From contig NC_134138.1 of NCBI RefSeq assembly GCF_033958435.1, forward strand, positions 27,186,598 to 27,250,597: a DNA stretch of 64,000 nt, written 5' to 3'. Of the stretch, positions 11,091-20,924 are shown piece by piece. The stretch's first letter is position 1. Every line of letters starts with the position of its first letter. Source of the DNA: Carettochelys insculpta (Eukaryota; Chordata; Testudines; Carettochelyidae). A program made the translations under genes and the position numbers. The notes beneath the pieces were generated by a model that saw nothing but the letters and a program-made list of their open reading frames with translations, had not been told where the DNA came from and made no database searches.

Positions 11091-11555
11091 CAGTGCAGGG
11101 TGGTGGATTGGGGCTGCTGTGGGCGTTCAGGCTGGCCGCATGGCAGTGCTGCTGCCTGCACGCGCTCTCAGCTTCCTGCACAGGACCGCAGGGGGCGGGG
11201 AGCTCTAAGGGGCTGCTGCACGCAGCGACCATAGAGCTCAGGGGCTGGAGAGAGCGTCTCTCAACACCTCAGCTGATGGCCACCATGGCGGACCCCGCTA
11301 TTTCGATGTTGCGGGACGCGGATCGTCTACATGTGCCCTACTTCGCCGTTCAACGTCGAAGTAGGGCGCTATTCCCATCTCCTGATGGGGATAGAGACTT
11401 CGACGTCTCCCCGCCTTACGTCAACTTCAACTTCGAAATAGCGCTCGCCACATGTAGACGTGGCTGGCGCTATTTCAACGTTGGCGCGGCTACTTCGAAG
11501 TAGCCGGCTCGCGCAGACGCGGCTCTATACCGGTATTACTAAAGTGATACTCATA

Positions 11556-12266
11556 AGCCGTGTCTACACGTGCATGCTACTTCGAAGTAGCGGCACTAAC
11601 TTCGAAATAGCGCCCGTCACGGCTACACATGTTGGGCGCTATTTCGATGTTAACATCAACATTAGGCGGTGAGACATCGAAGCCACTAACCCCATGAGGG
11701 GATGGGAATAGCGCCCTACTTCGAAGTTGAACGTCGAAGTAGGGCACGTGTAGACGATCCGTGTCCCCCAACATCAAAATAGCGGGGTCCGCCATGGTGG
11801 CCATCAGCTGAGGGGTTGAGAGACTGTCTCTCTCCAGCCCCTGCAGGGCTCTATGGTCACTGTGGGCAGCAGCCCTTAGCCCAAGGCTTCTGGCTGCTGC
11901 TGCTGCAGCTGGGGATCCATGCTGCAGGCACAGGGTCTGCAACCAGTTGTCGGCTCTGTGGATCTTGTGTTGTTTAGTGCAACTGTGTCTGGGAGGGGCC
12001 CTTTAAGGGAGCGGCTTGCTGTTGAGTCCGCCCTGTGACCCTGTCTGCAGCTGTGCCTGGCACCCTTATTTCGATGTGTGCTACTTTGGCGTGTAGACGT
12101 TCCCTCGCAGCACCTATTTCGATGTGGTGCTGCGCAACGTCGATGTTGAACGTCGACGTTGCCAGCCCTGGAGGACGTGTAGACGTTATTCATCAAAATA
12201 GCCTATTTCGATGTTGCTACATCGAAATAAGCTACTTCGATGTAGGCTTCACGTGTAGACGTAGCT
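11556..12266 (-). mobile_element. Harbinger A deletion derivative C (711 bp)
   Basis: Ends are AGCCGTGTCTACACGTG and the inverse of AGCTACGTCTACACGTG. Flanks are ATA (11553-11555) and ATG (12267-12269), an imperfect 3-bp duplication. In reverse orientation it starts like copy A: repeated ATCGAAATAG blocks, CAGCTGCAGACAGGGTCACA, CCCTTAAAGGGCCCCTCCCA, then an ATGGATCCCCAGCTGCAGC start followed by TAA 15 codons later. It then jumps to the right end of A (GAGAGAGACAGTCTCTCAAC, ATGGTGGC..). The catalytic exons and the Myb gene are gone. Only 31 bp separate it from copy A. Confidence 0.8.
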
Positions 12267-12269
12267 ATG

Positions 12270-13075
12270 TAAAGCAAGGTCACATGCCATACAGCTCTAT
12301 CACAGGACAATTTCAACAGCAGTCACACCAGTGCTAAATATAGAGATAAATTAACCTCTCCACTCCTCCCAAGGTTTCCCATATTGCTCATCCAAGGACT
12401 CCATTAGCCTTTTGACCACAGGGTGAACTGGGAGCCCAAGGCCAGCTGACTATCCACTTTGACCAAACCCCGCAGCCAACCCTGCATCTCTCATAGACAG
12501 AATGTTCCCAGGCTTGGCTGCAAACATGTAATTCCCTCTGTTCCAAAAGTGGAAAAAAGCTGGGATGGTGTAGGAAGGAGATATCCCAGAGAGCTATTAA
12601 GAGATGAGGAAGAGTTGCAGGGAAGTGGGAAAAAGAGGAAACAACCTTTGCCCCTTTTAAATTGAAAAATGGTATTTCAAATTTGAAGAAAATGTACAGA
12701 CCCTTGACTGTTTGCTCTTCATCAGATCTTGCTGCTACGTTGCTGGTTGGCCCGTGTCTGTGCTTTACATCCTCCCCTTGGTCTTTCCCCTTCACACCCT
12801 ATACCCTCATTTCTTATTGGCTCCATTCACTGCTGGAGATGTAGGCCACAGCTTTTGGAAAAGTATGTGGTAAAGAGTCCCCTTTCCCTTGGATGGCTCA
12901 GCTAGAAAGGGGTGGACCAGCTCTCTCCCATCTCTGACTTCTGTGATTTTTATACTGCAACAAGTGCTCATGATCAATGCTATTAAAAAGCCCAATGCTA
13001 TGGCTAAAATAATACATTTTATTCATTTGTCTTCAACAGAAATAGATGATGCCAATGATTTATTTAGGCCCTTCC
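12270..13075. other. Unannotated DNA
   Basis: No convincing gene or repeat is seen. The open frames at 12388-12795 (-) and 12662-12844 (+) overlap on opposite strands and show no domain signature. Confidence 0.4.
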
Positions 13076-13079
13076 CTAA

Positions 13080-13440
13080 GTCATGAGCTTTCATGGGCAT
13101 CAGATGGGTGGAGATAGAAAATTCAGGGTACGCATAGCAGGCAAAAGCCAGGAAGGAAGGAAAAGGAAGTTATCTGCAATTAGTTGGACCTGTTAATGAA
13201 GCGAATTAAGCTGGATGTGTCTCATTTGTAGTATGAGATGTAGAAGATTGAATATAAGAGACAGGGAATTTGCCCTTGTAACGCAATAGCCAGTTAAAAT
13301 CTGTATTCAATTCCAACTTAATTGTAACTTCCTTTTCCTTCCTTCTTTTTCTTTTTGCTGATATATATGCCTGAATTCTGTTGTTTCCACTCACCTGATG
13401 AAGTGGGTTTTGCCCATGAAAGCCAATGCATTAGTTAATT
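13080..13440 (-). mobile_element. Penelope-like relic with inverted tails
   Basis: A short segment encoding the end of a GIY-YIG-like frame on - (13206-13394) sits between two partial copies of the tail repeat in opposite orientation. One is ATGAGCTTTCATGGGCATCA at 13083-13102; the other is CCTGATGAAGTGGGTTTTGC with CCCATGAAAGCCAATGC at 13394-13428. This matches the fold-back organisation of the isolated tail repeats elsewhere in the window. Confidence 0.5.
13206..13394 (-). pseudogene. C-terminal fragment of Penelope-like GIY-YIG protein
   Basis: The frame ends LNTDFNWLLRYKGKFPVSYI..NETHPA-stop. It aligns with the C-terminus of the frame at 49580-49880 (LNSDLNYLMHYKDNFPTFDI..NDTHPT-stop): same spacing, same stop position, similar residues. 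Only about 40 homologous residues remain. The upstream GIY-YIG signature is missing here, so the assignment rests on the other copy. Confidence 0.5.
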
Positions 13441-13987
13441 TCTCAGGCTATGTCTACACAGAAGTGTTCTTCCTGAGTAAGCTCTTCTGGAAGGTGTATT
13501 CTGGGATAACTTACTTGACTATGGCTACACTAGCTAGTTTTTTCAACAAAACAGGAGTTTTGTCGACAACACTTGCCTCACGTCCACACACAAAAGCTGT
13601 GTCTACACGTAAGATTCCTTTTGAAAGGGCAAAAATCAAAGTTCGGCTTTCAAAAAAGCAGCCATCAAAGGAGAGCACCCGCTGCCATTTTTCAGACTGG
13701 TGCTCTGATCTGCTCTTTTGAAGTGCCATCAAGGTCTTTTGAACGAGAGCGTTCACACGGCAACAAGCCTTCTTTCGAAAGAAGGGAGGCAGGCAACGCC
13801 ATGGACGGGGTGTCATGGCCGACAAGCCCTTCCAGGGCTGCAGCCAGCTGCCTCCTTTAAAGGGCCCCTCCCTCCGCCCTCCCCTCTGCATAAGCCGAGT
13901 GCTGCCCAGCCTGTCCCAGCCTGGCAGAGCCCACTCGTTCCCACCTTGGAGGCCCAGTGACAGCTCCTGCAGGAGGATGCCCTCATC

Positions 13988-15321
13988 ATGGACAGCCTGC
14001 TGGCAGTGCTGTGCACCCTCGCCGCAGCTGCACTCGAGCTCATCAGGTGGCTGCGCAGTCCCCCAGAACCACAGGGCTCCCCCCACTGGGGCATCGCCGG
14101 GCCCCCCCCAGATGCCCCGACACCTCTGGACCCACCCCAGCAGCACCAACTGGTGGGAGCGTGTGGTGCTAGGGGAGTGGGGTGAGGAAAGGTGGCTGCA
14201 GAACTTCCACATGTCAAGGTAGACCTTTGACGAGATCTGCCACTGGCTCACCCCCACACTCAGGCACCACAACACCTGCATGCGGCCAGTCCTCACCCTG
14301 GAGAAATGGGTTGTGATTGCCATCTGGAAGCTGGCCACTCCAGACTCCTATCGCTCTGTGGGACAGCAGTTTGGGGTGGGCAAGGCCACCGTCGGGGCTG
14401 TACTTATGGAGATAAGGTGGGGCCAGGTGGGCGGGGGGGCTGGGTCAAGGGAACTCTCCCCTGCAAGGGGCCGGATGGGGCAGGGGCTGGACAGGAGGGG
14501 GCAGGGGTTGCACGGGCCAGGGGCCAGATGGAAGGGGGGCAAAATGGGTCCGAGGTGGGGGGCAACGGCCGCCACACCCGCACTAGAGAACGTGTGCCCC
14601 TTCCCCCTCTTTAGGTCATCAGGGCCATCAACGCAATGCTGCTCCATAGGGTTGTCTGCTTGGGGGATGTGGACAACACTGTTGCTGGCTTCCAGGATCT
14701 GGGCTTCCCGAACTGCATTGGTGCTTTGGATGGCACGCACATCCCCATCTGCTCCCTGCCACACAGTGCCGGCCAGTACATCAACTGAAAGGGCTACCAT
14801 TCAGTGGTGCTGCAGGCCCTGGTGGCCGCAAGGGGATGGTTCACCGACCTCTACGTGGGCTCGGCCAGCCTCACCCACAATACCCAGGTCTTCTGGAACT
14901 CCGGCTCCCGCCGCCTCACGAGGGCCAGCACCTTCGTTCCCCAGAGGGAGATCCCCGTGGCGGAGGACATCACCATGCCGCTACGCGTGGTGGCAGATGC
15001 AGCATACCCCCCAGCAGCCATGGCTCATGAGGCCCTACACGGGAAACCTTGGCCCCACCTGGGAGGTGTTCAATGAGCGCCTCAACCATGCCCGTAACGT
15101 GGTGGAGGTCAGGGTCCCCAACATGCCCCAGGTGGTTGGTACCTGTTGCATCCTCCACAACATTGTGGAGGGAAAGGAGGATGCCTACGTCCCCAGGGGC
15201 AGGCCCTCCGGCTGGTGCTGTCTATAAGCAGCCAGGCGCTGCCTTCATCCGCCAGGACCACCGGGACGGCCACCGCATTCGGGAGGCCCTCAGGCAGGCC
15301 TCTGCTGATGGCCACCTCTGA
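13988..15321 (+). pseudogene. Harbinger transposase of copy B, disabled
   Basis: A likely start is ATG 13988 (MDSLLAVLCTL). A frame change follows, then STNWWERVVLGEW, ERWLQNFHMSR, TAG at 14220, TFDEICHWLTP and GQQFGVGKATVGAVLMEI. The intron position matches copy A, but the donor is GAG|ATAAGG (14411/14412) instead of GAG|GTAAG; the acceptor CTCTTTAG|GTC is intact (exon 2 from 14615). The core keeps the first Asp (GALDGTHIPI), but the second motif reads SLTHNTQVF, Asp to Asn at 14879-14881, the same codon position as the intact Asp in A. A TGA at 14786 interrupts YIN-stop-KGYHSVVLQAL. A frameshift lies near ADAAYP. The segment after HARNVVE that should read RTFGRLKG..is deleted, joining directly to NMPQVVGTCC. 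Dead copy. Confidence 0.8.
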
Positions 15322-15937
15322 CTCACACGTACGTCCACATCCCACAAACATCCATCACCCACCATCCCTGCCACATCCACCCACACCAGCACTGCACCCG
15401 CACATCCACCAACCACCAGCCACTGAGGAGCACAGCATGGAGAAGTGAATAATAAAGAAACATTTATATAACTGGGTGATCATAAATAATATGTACGGGG
15501 GAACCTAACTTGGAGGGGGAAACCTAACTTCGAGGGGGGCAGGGGGAACCTAACTTGGAGGGGGGGCGAGGCACTCATTCCAGGGCAGGGGTTGTGGGCC
15601 GTGAACCCCATCAGCTCCTGGATCCCCTGCCCCCCCGAGTGCGGGGTTCCTGGCGGGGTGGGGGGAGAGTGTCGGTAGCACTGGCAAATATTGCTGGCTG
15701 GTGGGGGTGGAGATGGCAGGCTCAGTGGAGGTGGAGGGGGCAGGGTCAGCAGGGGGAGACGCTGGGGGGGCCAGGAGGCGGGCCACAATGGCTGCATGCT
15801 CACACACAGCATGGCCAATGCCCTCAAGGGTGTCCAGCAGTCTATCCCAGGCCGCCCTCCGCCACTTCATGTCAGCCCAAGTGAGCTGGAGGTGCTCCTC
15901 AGCCACCCTAGCCTGGCGCTGGGTGGCTGGGTCTTCC

Positions 15938-17089
15938 TCAGCCCGGCAGGGGGCCCTCCAGCCACGGCCCCTCCAGCGCACTGCCTGGGGTGGAGTCCAG
16001 GCACCTCTGACGGCTGCGGGTGGGCTCTCCGGGATTAGGGATGGCATGGGGGTCTCCTGGCCCACAGATGGTGCAGCTGTGTGGAGAGGAGGAGAGCACG
16101 TCAGGAGTGTGCCCCAGACAGTGGGGACCCGGCTGTGGCCTACCCACCCGAGCCCACCCCATGGGGCCCCCGCCCCCCCCAAGGGACACTGACCCCTCCA
16201 GGGAGCACCGTCCAGCACCCCCCAGGACCGGGCCTCCCAGTCTGGGTGTGGTTCCCAGCCTGCAGTGTGCAGGCCCTGGGCGCTGTCTGGCACCAACCGG
16301 CCACCACCCCGTGCAGCTTACGGAACTGTCCACTGGGGGCGGGTGCTGGGCATTGCTGGTGTGGCACCACAGGGTGCCGCATCCCATATGGGGGCTGGCC
16401 TGTGTGTGTCCCAGGACCACCAGTTCCATGTACGGGCGCCCAGCTGTTGCATCACCCCCACCCTGTGGAGTAGGTGTGTGCCCCTCCCTGGGTCCTGAGG
16501 GTCCCTCGGCGACGTCTGGAGATGTCCGTCCCTCAGTTGCCCGGCTGGAGGAGCGGGAAGGGATTATGATGGTCAGCTTCCACTCCCCACTGGAGCAGTC
16601 TGTGGTCCCCTCACCCTCCTGGGTCCCCGATCTGGGCTGCTTCTCCTCCTCCTCCGGCTGCAGCTCCTCCCTGGAGGTGTCCAGTAAAGCCATGGGGGGT
16701 GAACTCTCCTGGGGCCCCAGGATGCTCCGTAGCTCCGTGTAGAAGGGGCACATGGCTGGTCCTGCCCCAGAGTGTCCGGCCTGGTCCCTGGCCTGGGCAT
16801 ATCCCTGACACAGCTCTTTTACTTTGGAGTGTACCTGCTCCACGGCATGCTCCAGGTGGTCCCTGGTGTGGAGGCCCATTGCCAGGCGGCCAAAGGCTGT
16901 GGTATTGCACCACTTCACACCCATGTGGCGCAACACCTCCTCGTCCTGCCAGAGGCCAAGGAGGTCCTGCAGCTCCCACTCCGTCCAGGAGGGGGCCCTT
17001 TTTTTTTCCTTCCCCTGGGAGCCCTGGGAGTCTTGCGGGGGCTTGGAGGGGGGGCTGTGGGTCTCACGGGGGGTCTGGCTGCTGGCCAT
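15938..17089 (-). CDS. Myb/SANT-like partner protein of Harbinger copy B (open frame)
   Basis: From ATG 17089 reading left the frame stays open for 383 codons. It shows a basic, proline- and serine-rich start, then APSWTEWELQDLLGLWQDEE, HMGVKWCNTTAFGRLAMGL, VHSKVKELCQGYAQARDQ and MCPFYTELRSILG, the same trihelix Myb/SANT-like domain as in copy A. An acidic linker follows (EELQPEEEEKQPRSGTQE). Here the position interrupted by TAG in copy A reads EVLRHMG. A spliced form using the acceptor CACACAG|CTGCACCATC (near 16079) is likely, as in A, so the later codons of the open frame may be intron. A coiled-coil-like segment in the other frame (AEEHLQLTWADMKWRRAAW, about 15870) would be the last exon. 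Role inferred from family: DNA binding and nuclear import of the transposase. No evidence of current expression. Confidence 0.65.
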   Translation of the reverse strand: MASSQTPRETHSPPSKPPQDSQGSQGKEKKRAPSWTEWELQDLLGLWQDEEVLRHMGVKWCNTTAFGRLAMGLHTRDHLEHAVEQVHSKVKELCQGYAQARDQAGHSGAGPAMCPFYTELRSILGPQESSPPMALLDTSREELQPEEEEKQPRSGTQEGEGTTDCSSGEWKLTIIIPSRSSSRATEGRTSPDVAEGPSGPREGHTPTPQGGGDATAGRPYMELVVLGHTQASPHMGCGTLWCHTSNAQHPPPVDSSVSCTGWWPVGARQRPGPAHCRLGTTPRLGGPVLGGAGRCSLEGSVSLGGGGGPMGWARVGRPQPGPHCLGHTPDVLSSSPHSCTICGPGDPHAIPNPGEPTRSRQRCLDSTPGSALEGPWLEGPLPG

Positions 17090-18054
17090 GAGGGTGCTGG
17101 AGCGTCAGACTGGAGCGCGTGTGCAGGCTGCTCCTAGCACGCTCTCAGCTTCCTGCCATGGGTTTCCTGCTTGCGTCCAGCTTTAAGGCAGCCGAACACA
17201 GGAACCATAGAGCCCCACAGCTGCCGGCTGGAGCGGCCCCACGCTCCAGCTGATCAGCTCCATGGTGGACCTGTATTTCGAAAGAGTGGACTGTGGAGCA
17301 TCTACACGTGTACCCTTTCGATTTATTATTTCGAAAGGGAGCGATCTTCCTGATACCGGATCGGGGTTCAGATTTCGAAGTCTGTGCCCTGTTCTTTCGA
17401 TTTTCTTTCAAAAGACAGGTTTACACGTGTGGATGCTCCTCCCGCTCTTTCGAAAAAGGGCCATTTATTTCGAAGTTTTTTGCATGTGTAGACACAGCTA
17501 AAATGTGTTTTGTTGACAGTCGGTCAACAAAACTTGGCATTTCCTCCAACAACCTTCTGCCGCTCCCAGATTAGGAAAAGCATCTTTGTCGACAGGTTCT
17601 GTTGACAAAAAGGCTGTGTAGAAGCTCTGGGGGGGCTTTCTGTTGACAGAAAGGGCTTCCAGAACACTGGGCAGCCCTGTCTGCTCTGCTTCCAGTTGGC
17701 TGTTTTGTCAAGAGACGGCTGGATTGCTCAGTCACTCTATTGACAGAGTGGATTGCTCTTTCAATCTGCTTTAATGTATGGCTGCACTCTGTAGCCAGAT
17801 GTTTTGTCAGAAAATCACTTCTGACAGAAATGTCTGTCAACAGATGCTTCTAGTATAGCTGTAGCCATTTTGAAATAGTGCAGTTACACACAAAATGCAT
17901 TTTGAAATAGCACTCAGCTATTTTGAAATGAAGCATCTACCCACAATGGAGCATATACCCCCATCCTTCTGTCCTATGTGGCTCATTCGTCAGTTTTCAT
18001 TTCATTTTTTTCTATCTTTCTGTTAAATTCTCGTTGTCTCAGTTTACTTTTATC

Positions 18055-18155
18055 AGAATTTCCAGATCTGAAGAAGTGGGTCTGTCCCATGAAAGCCCAT
18101 CACCTAATAAACTATTTTGTTAGTCTTTAAAGTGCTACAGGACTGCTTTGTCTTT
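18055..18155 (+). mobile_element. Tail repeat, single sense copy
   Basis: TCTGAAGAAGTGGGTCTGTC, CCATGAAAGCCCATCACC, then TTTTGTTAGTCTTTAAAGTG and CTACAGGACTGC. A second distal fragment (CACAGGACTGCTTG..GTTACAGACTCACATGGCTA) lies at 18817-18872. Confidence 0.55.
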
Positions 18156-18424
18156 TACACAGAATAGTGCCTATTTTGAAATGGCACCGTTGGATGCACT
18201 ATGGCTTATTTTGAAATAAGCTCTATTCCCTATCTACACAGGCCCTATTTCCAAATACCTGTTTTGAAACAGGTGCTATTCCTCATACAATGAGGTTTAC
18301 CAGTTTTGAAATAAGAGGTTGTCTTGTGTAGAGACGAGGACAGTTATGTCAAAATAACAGCTTCTATTTCAAAATAAACATTCATAAACAGATGCCTGAG
18401 GTACATCCTTCACATCAAATGACA

Positions 18425-18775
18425 AGACTTTGTCACAAATGAGGAGCGTTGGAACAGAGCAGGACAAGAACCAATTGACTTTGAAATCAAGAGAAGGAAT
18501 TGGGGCTGGCTAGACTACACTCTCAGAAAACCATCATCCAGCATAGTCCATCAAGCTGTCACATGGAACCCACAAGGAAAACGTAAAAGAGGAAGACCTC
18601 AGACAGTGTGGAGAAGGTCTACTGAGACTGAAGGACAACAACGGGGTTACTCCTGAAAACAGATAAAAGTTTTGTCCTGAGACAGAGTGAAGCAGAGGAG
18701 ACTTGTAGATGACCTATGTTCCACTCAGAGTACAAGGGATAAGTAGTAGTTGTAGTCGTAGTAGTTGTAGTAGTA
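18425..18775 (+). mobile_element. 3' end of a non-LTR retrotransposon (GTA-tailed)
   Basis: The + strand reads, with stops, FEIKRRNWGWLDYTLRKP, VTWNPQGKRKRGRPQTVWRR and QQRGYS, the WGW..LR..KRGRP..WRR arrangement found at the C-terminus of RTE-like LINE proteins. After the coding relic the sequence ends in a (GTA/GTT)n tail, about 18738-18778. Only the last ~100 codons survive. It differs from the RTE copies at 31545 and 41486, which have GAT-rich tails. Confidence 0.5.
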
Positions 18776-18879
18776 GTATTTCAAAATAACTTTTCAGTGT
18801 AAACATACCTTAATGTGTCACAGGACTGCTTGCTGTTTTTGAAGTTACAGACTCACATGGCTACCCCTCTGCACCTTTT

Positions 18880-20590
18880 TACGTTGCAAGACAATATTAT
18901 TTATTCATTTATTTTCAGTCCAACCTGCTGCAAGCTGTAGGATATTTAGGATATTTTCGGCGGAATAAAACAAATTCTTTTAAAATATCCCTGCGAGTGA
19001 GTAATGTGAAAGCTCAGAAACGCTGTGCAGTGAGGCACCAGTACTATGAAGGCTTTGTGTACTCAGAGCTCTCAGTTACTTTTAGCATGTCTCTAGAGTT
19101 CCGGTCCCTTTCTAAAAGCCATCTGTCAGTATTTTTAAAACTTCTCTCCTAAAAAAACAGACAAATGTTTGCCTCCTTGAATTTACAGGAAAGCTGCAGG
19201 AAACATTGTGGAAAGAGAAACACAAATGGATTCTGTCATGCATTTTATGATGTCATGAGAATATTTACCAATCTTGACTCAGGAGCCAGGGGAAGTTAAA
19301 ACCTCACTTGTGTTTACAATGCTGTCTGCTCAAATGATTTCTCTAATGCACCTCTGAGTGAGAAACAGACCTAGTGGGTCGAATATCGCTCCCATTGAAA
19401 TTAAAGAAATTTTTACTGGATTGGGCCCACTATGTTCAGCATCCAACCATGTAGCATTTACAAGCCTTTTCCTACAAAGTGCATCCTTACATGAACCAGA
19501 AGCAAATGCCACATAGATTGTTTTGATCCCATCTCCTGCCAGTAATATTCCTTATCCAGCACCTGAGCATAGCAATGCAAAGCTAATTGAAATTTTCTTT
19601 TGCTTTGCTCATGAAGATCTACTTATTTTGTAACAGAAAACACCTGACAGATGCTAACTCAAAAATAAACAAACTCTCAGCTCCCAAGAGTCACATTTAT
19701 TCTAATATTAAGGCAGACTTAAATTTTTATACAGAACAGGGCTTTCATTCTGGATTTCAGTCTTACATACATAAACTTCTGGCACATTATATAACTAATT
19801 ATCAGTAATAATTATTATCAATTTTTAGAAGGATCCCAAAGCATGTTGCTTTTTTCACTAACATTTGATCACTGTGTAGAATTTTTTTCAGGTTATATTT
19901 TTCACTCAGAAGCATGAAAGTGTAAGAGGGCCAATTATATGATTATAGGACTCGGCAATGTTTGACAGAAGAGTATCTGTTACACAGAACTGTACAGATT
20001 TTGTCACTATGCATTTTAGAGGAACTTCAGAGACCACATATAATTGTACAACTGTTTTATAGTGTATCAGGGTCAAGTGTCTTCTATACTAATTAGGTCA
20101 TTGTTAGCTGGTTTGTTCATGAGTTCAGTATTGCAACAGGGGTGGGTCTTTATGGCTGGGTGTCAAAAGTAAATACTCTTGTTGTTTTGGCTATCTTTTG
20201 GCATTTCTACAGTTGCTCAGTTTCCGTCAGTCCAGTGAACCATTCAGATAGGTTTTGGAGATATGGGGTGAAAAGTTACTTAAGTTCAAATTTAACAACT
20301 TACCTTGGAAAATTGTTCAGCTGACTTTTCGAGGATGAACAAGGGCTTCTAAGCATAAGCTATCTCATATGTTTTTAAGTTTTGAGTTCAAGAGCCCTGT
20401 GTCCATACTTCACAAGCTAGCTCAGATGTTATGGAGCCAGATACAAGGGTGGCCTCAGTAGAGCTGGACACATTTTTTCATTTGCCTAATTTATTTTCTG
20501 AAAAATGCAATTTCAGTCAACCTGTAACTGTTCATAAACTTGAATGGAGAGTTTCAGCTGTGAAAAAGCTTCTCAGGGTCAGCTTCAAAA
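18880..20590. other. AT-rich unannotated DNA
   Basis: No gene, repeat family or splice-bounded frame is recognised. Open frames here are short and AT-rich, with no domain signature. Confidence 0.4.
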
Positions 20591-20597
20591 ACTCTCT

Positions 20598-20920
20598 GGC
20601 TGTGTCTACACTACAAAAATAACTTCGAAGTTGCTTACTTTGAAGTACAACTTTGAAGTAAGCAACTTTGAAGTTGAGTGTCTACATACACTCTAATTCA
20701 AAGTTAAACTTCAAAGCATGGCACTACTCCATTCCTGGGAATGGAGTAAGGACTTCGAAGTTGGGCTCCCTACTCAAAGTTAACTTTGAAGTAAGGGAAA
20801 AATAATAACAGAGAGAAAGCCATTCTAGTGAAAATGTGTGTAGACTCTCTGCTGGCTGCTTCAATGTAGTGCTTAACTTCGAAGTTAACTTTGACGTTTG
20901 TTCCTAGTGTAGATGCACCC
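20598..20920. mobile_element. MITE of the CTTCGAAGTT family (323 bp)
   Basis: Ends are GGCTGTGTCTACACTAC and the inverse of GGGTGCATCTACACTAGG. Flanks are TCT (20595-20597 and 20921-20923), a 3-bp duplication. The interior is packed with AACTTCGAAGTT and ACTTTGAAGT repeats in both orientations. No coding frame. Confidence 0.7.
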
Positions 20921-20924
20921 TCTG

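Larger units (their letters stand above)
7520..11524 (+). mobile_element. PIF/Harbinger-type transposon, copy A (4.0 kb)
   Basis: The element begins AGCTACGCCTACATG and ends with the inverse of AGCCGCGTCTGCGCGAG. It is flanked by CTA at 7517-7519 and 11525-11527, a 3-bp target duplication typical of PIF/Harbinger. It is strongly GC-rich against AT-rich surroundings. Both subterminal regions carry many short palindromes of the ATCGAAATAG, TTCGATGA and ACGTCGAAGTAG type, likely transposase-binding repeats. It carries a transposase gene on + and a Myb-like gene on -, convergent, the usual two-gene plan of the superfamily. Stops and a catalytic substitution make this copy non-autonomous today. 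Confidence 0.85.
13595..17499 (+). mobile_element. PIF/Harbinger-type transposon, copy B (3.9 kb)
   Basis: Ends are AGCTGTGTCTACACGTAAG and the inverse of AGCTGTGTCTACACATGC, with AAA on both sides in an A-rich target. Subterminal motifs are TTTTGAAAG, TCTTTCGAAAGAAGG and ATTTCGAAAGGG, unlike the ATCGAAATAG motifs of copy A, so A and B are different subfamilies. Like A it carries a + transposase and a convergent - Myb-like gene. Overall gene layout, intron position and several protein motifs match A, but the nucleotide sequence is clearly diverged. Confidence 0.8.
13523..17866. mobile_element. MITE of the TTGACA family, interrupted by Harbinger B
   Basis: Left part 13523-13594 (GGCTACACTAGC, TTCAACAAAAC, TTTTGTCGACAAC) and right part 17500-17866 (TTTTGTTGACAG, TTCTGTTGACAAAA, TCTATTGACAGAG; end GTAGCC) together match the uninterrupted copy at 24871-25316 block by block. 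There the junction reads CCACACACAAAATGCGTTTT; here it is split by the 3.9-kb insertion. This gives an empty-site comparison for element B. No coding capacity of its own. Confidence 0.7.
17868..18815. mobile_element. MITE of the TTTTGAAATA family, multiply interrupted
   Basis: Pieces at 17868-17950, 18165-18400 and about 18776-18815 repeat TATTTTGAAATAG or its inverse TATTTCAAAATAA. They are separated by a tail repeat (18055-18155) and a LINE relic (18425-18775). The Harbinger B host MITE abuts the left piece. Confidence 0.45.

Noticed and set aside
16020..16742. 240-codon frame on + inside Harbinger B
   Set aside because: It is the antisense shadow of the Myb-like gene, with no domain motif.
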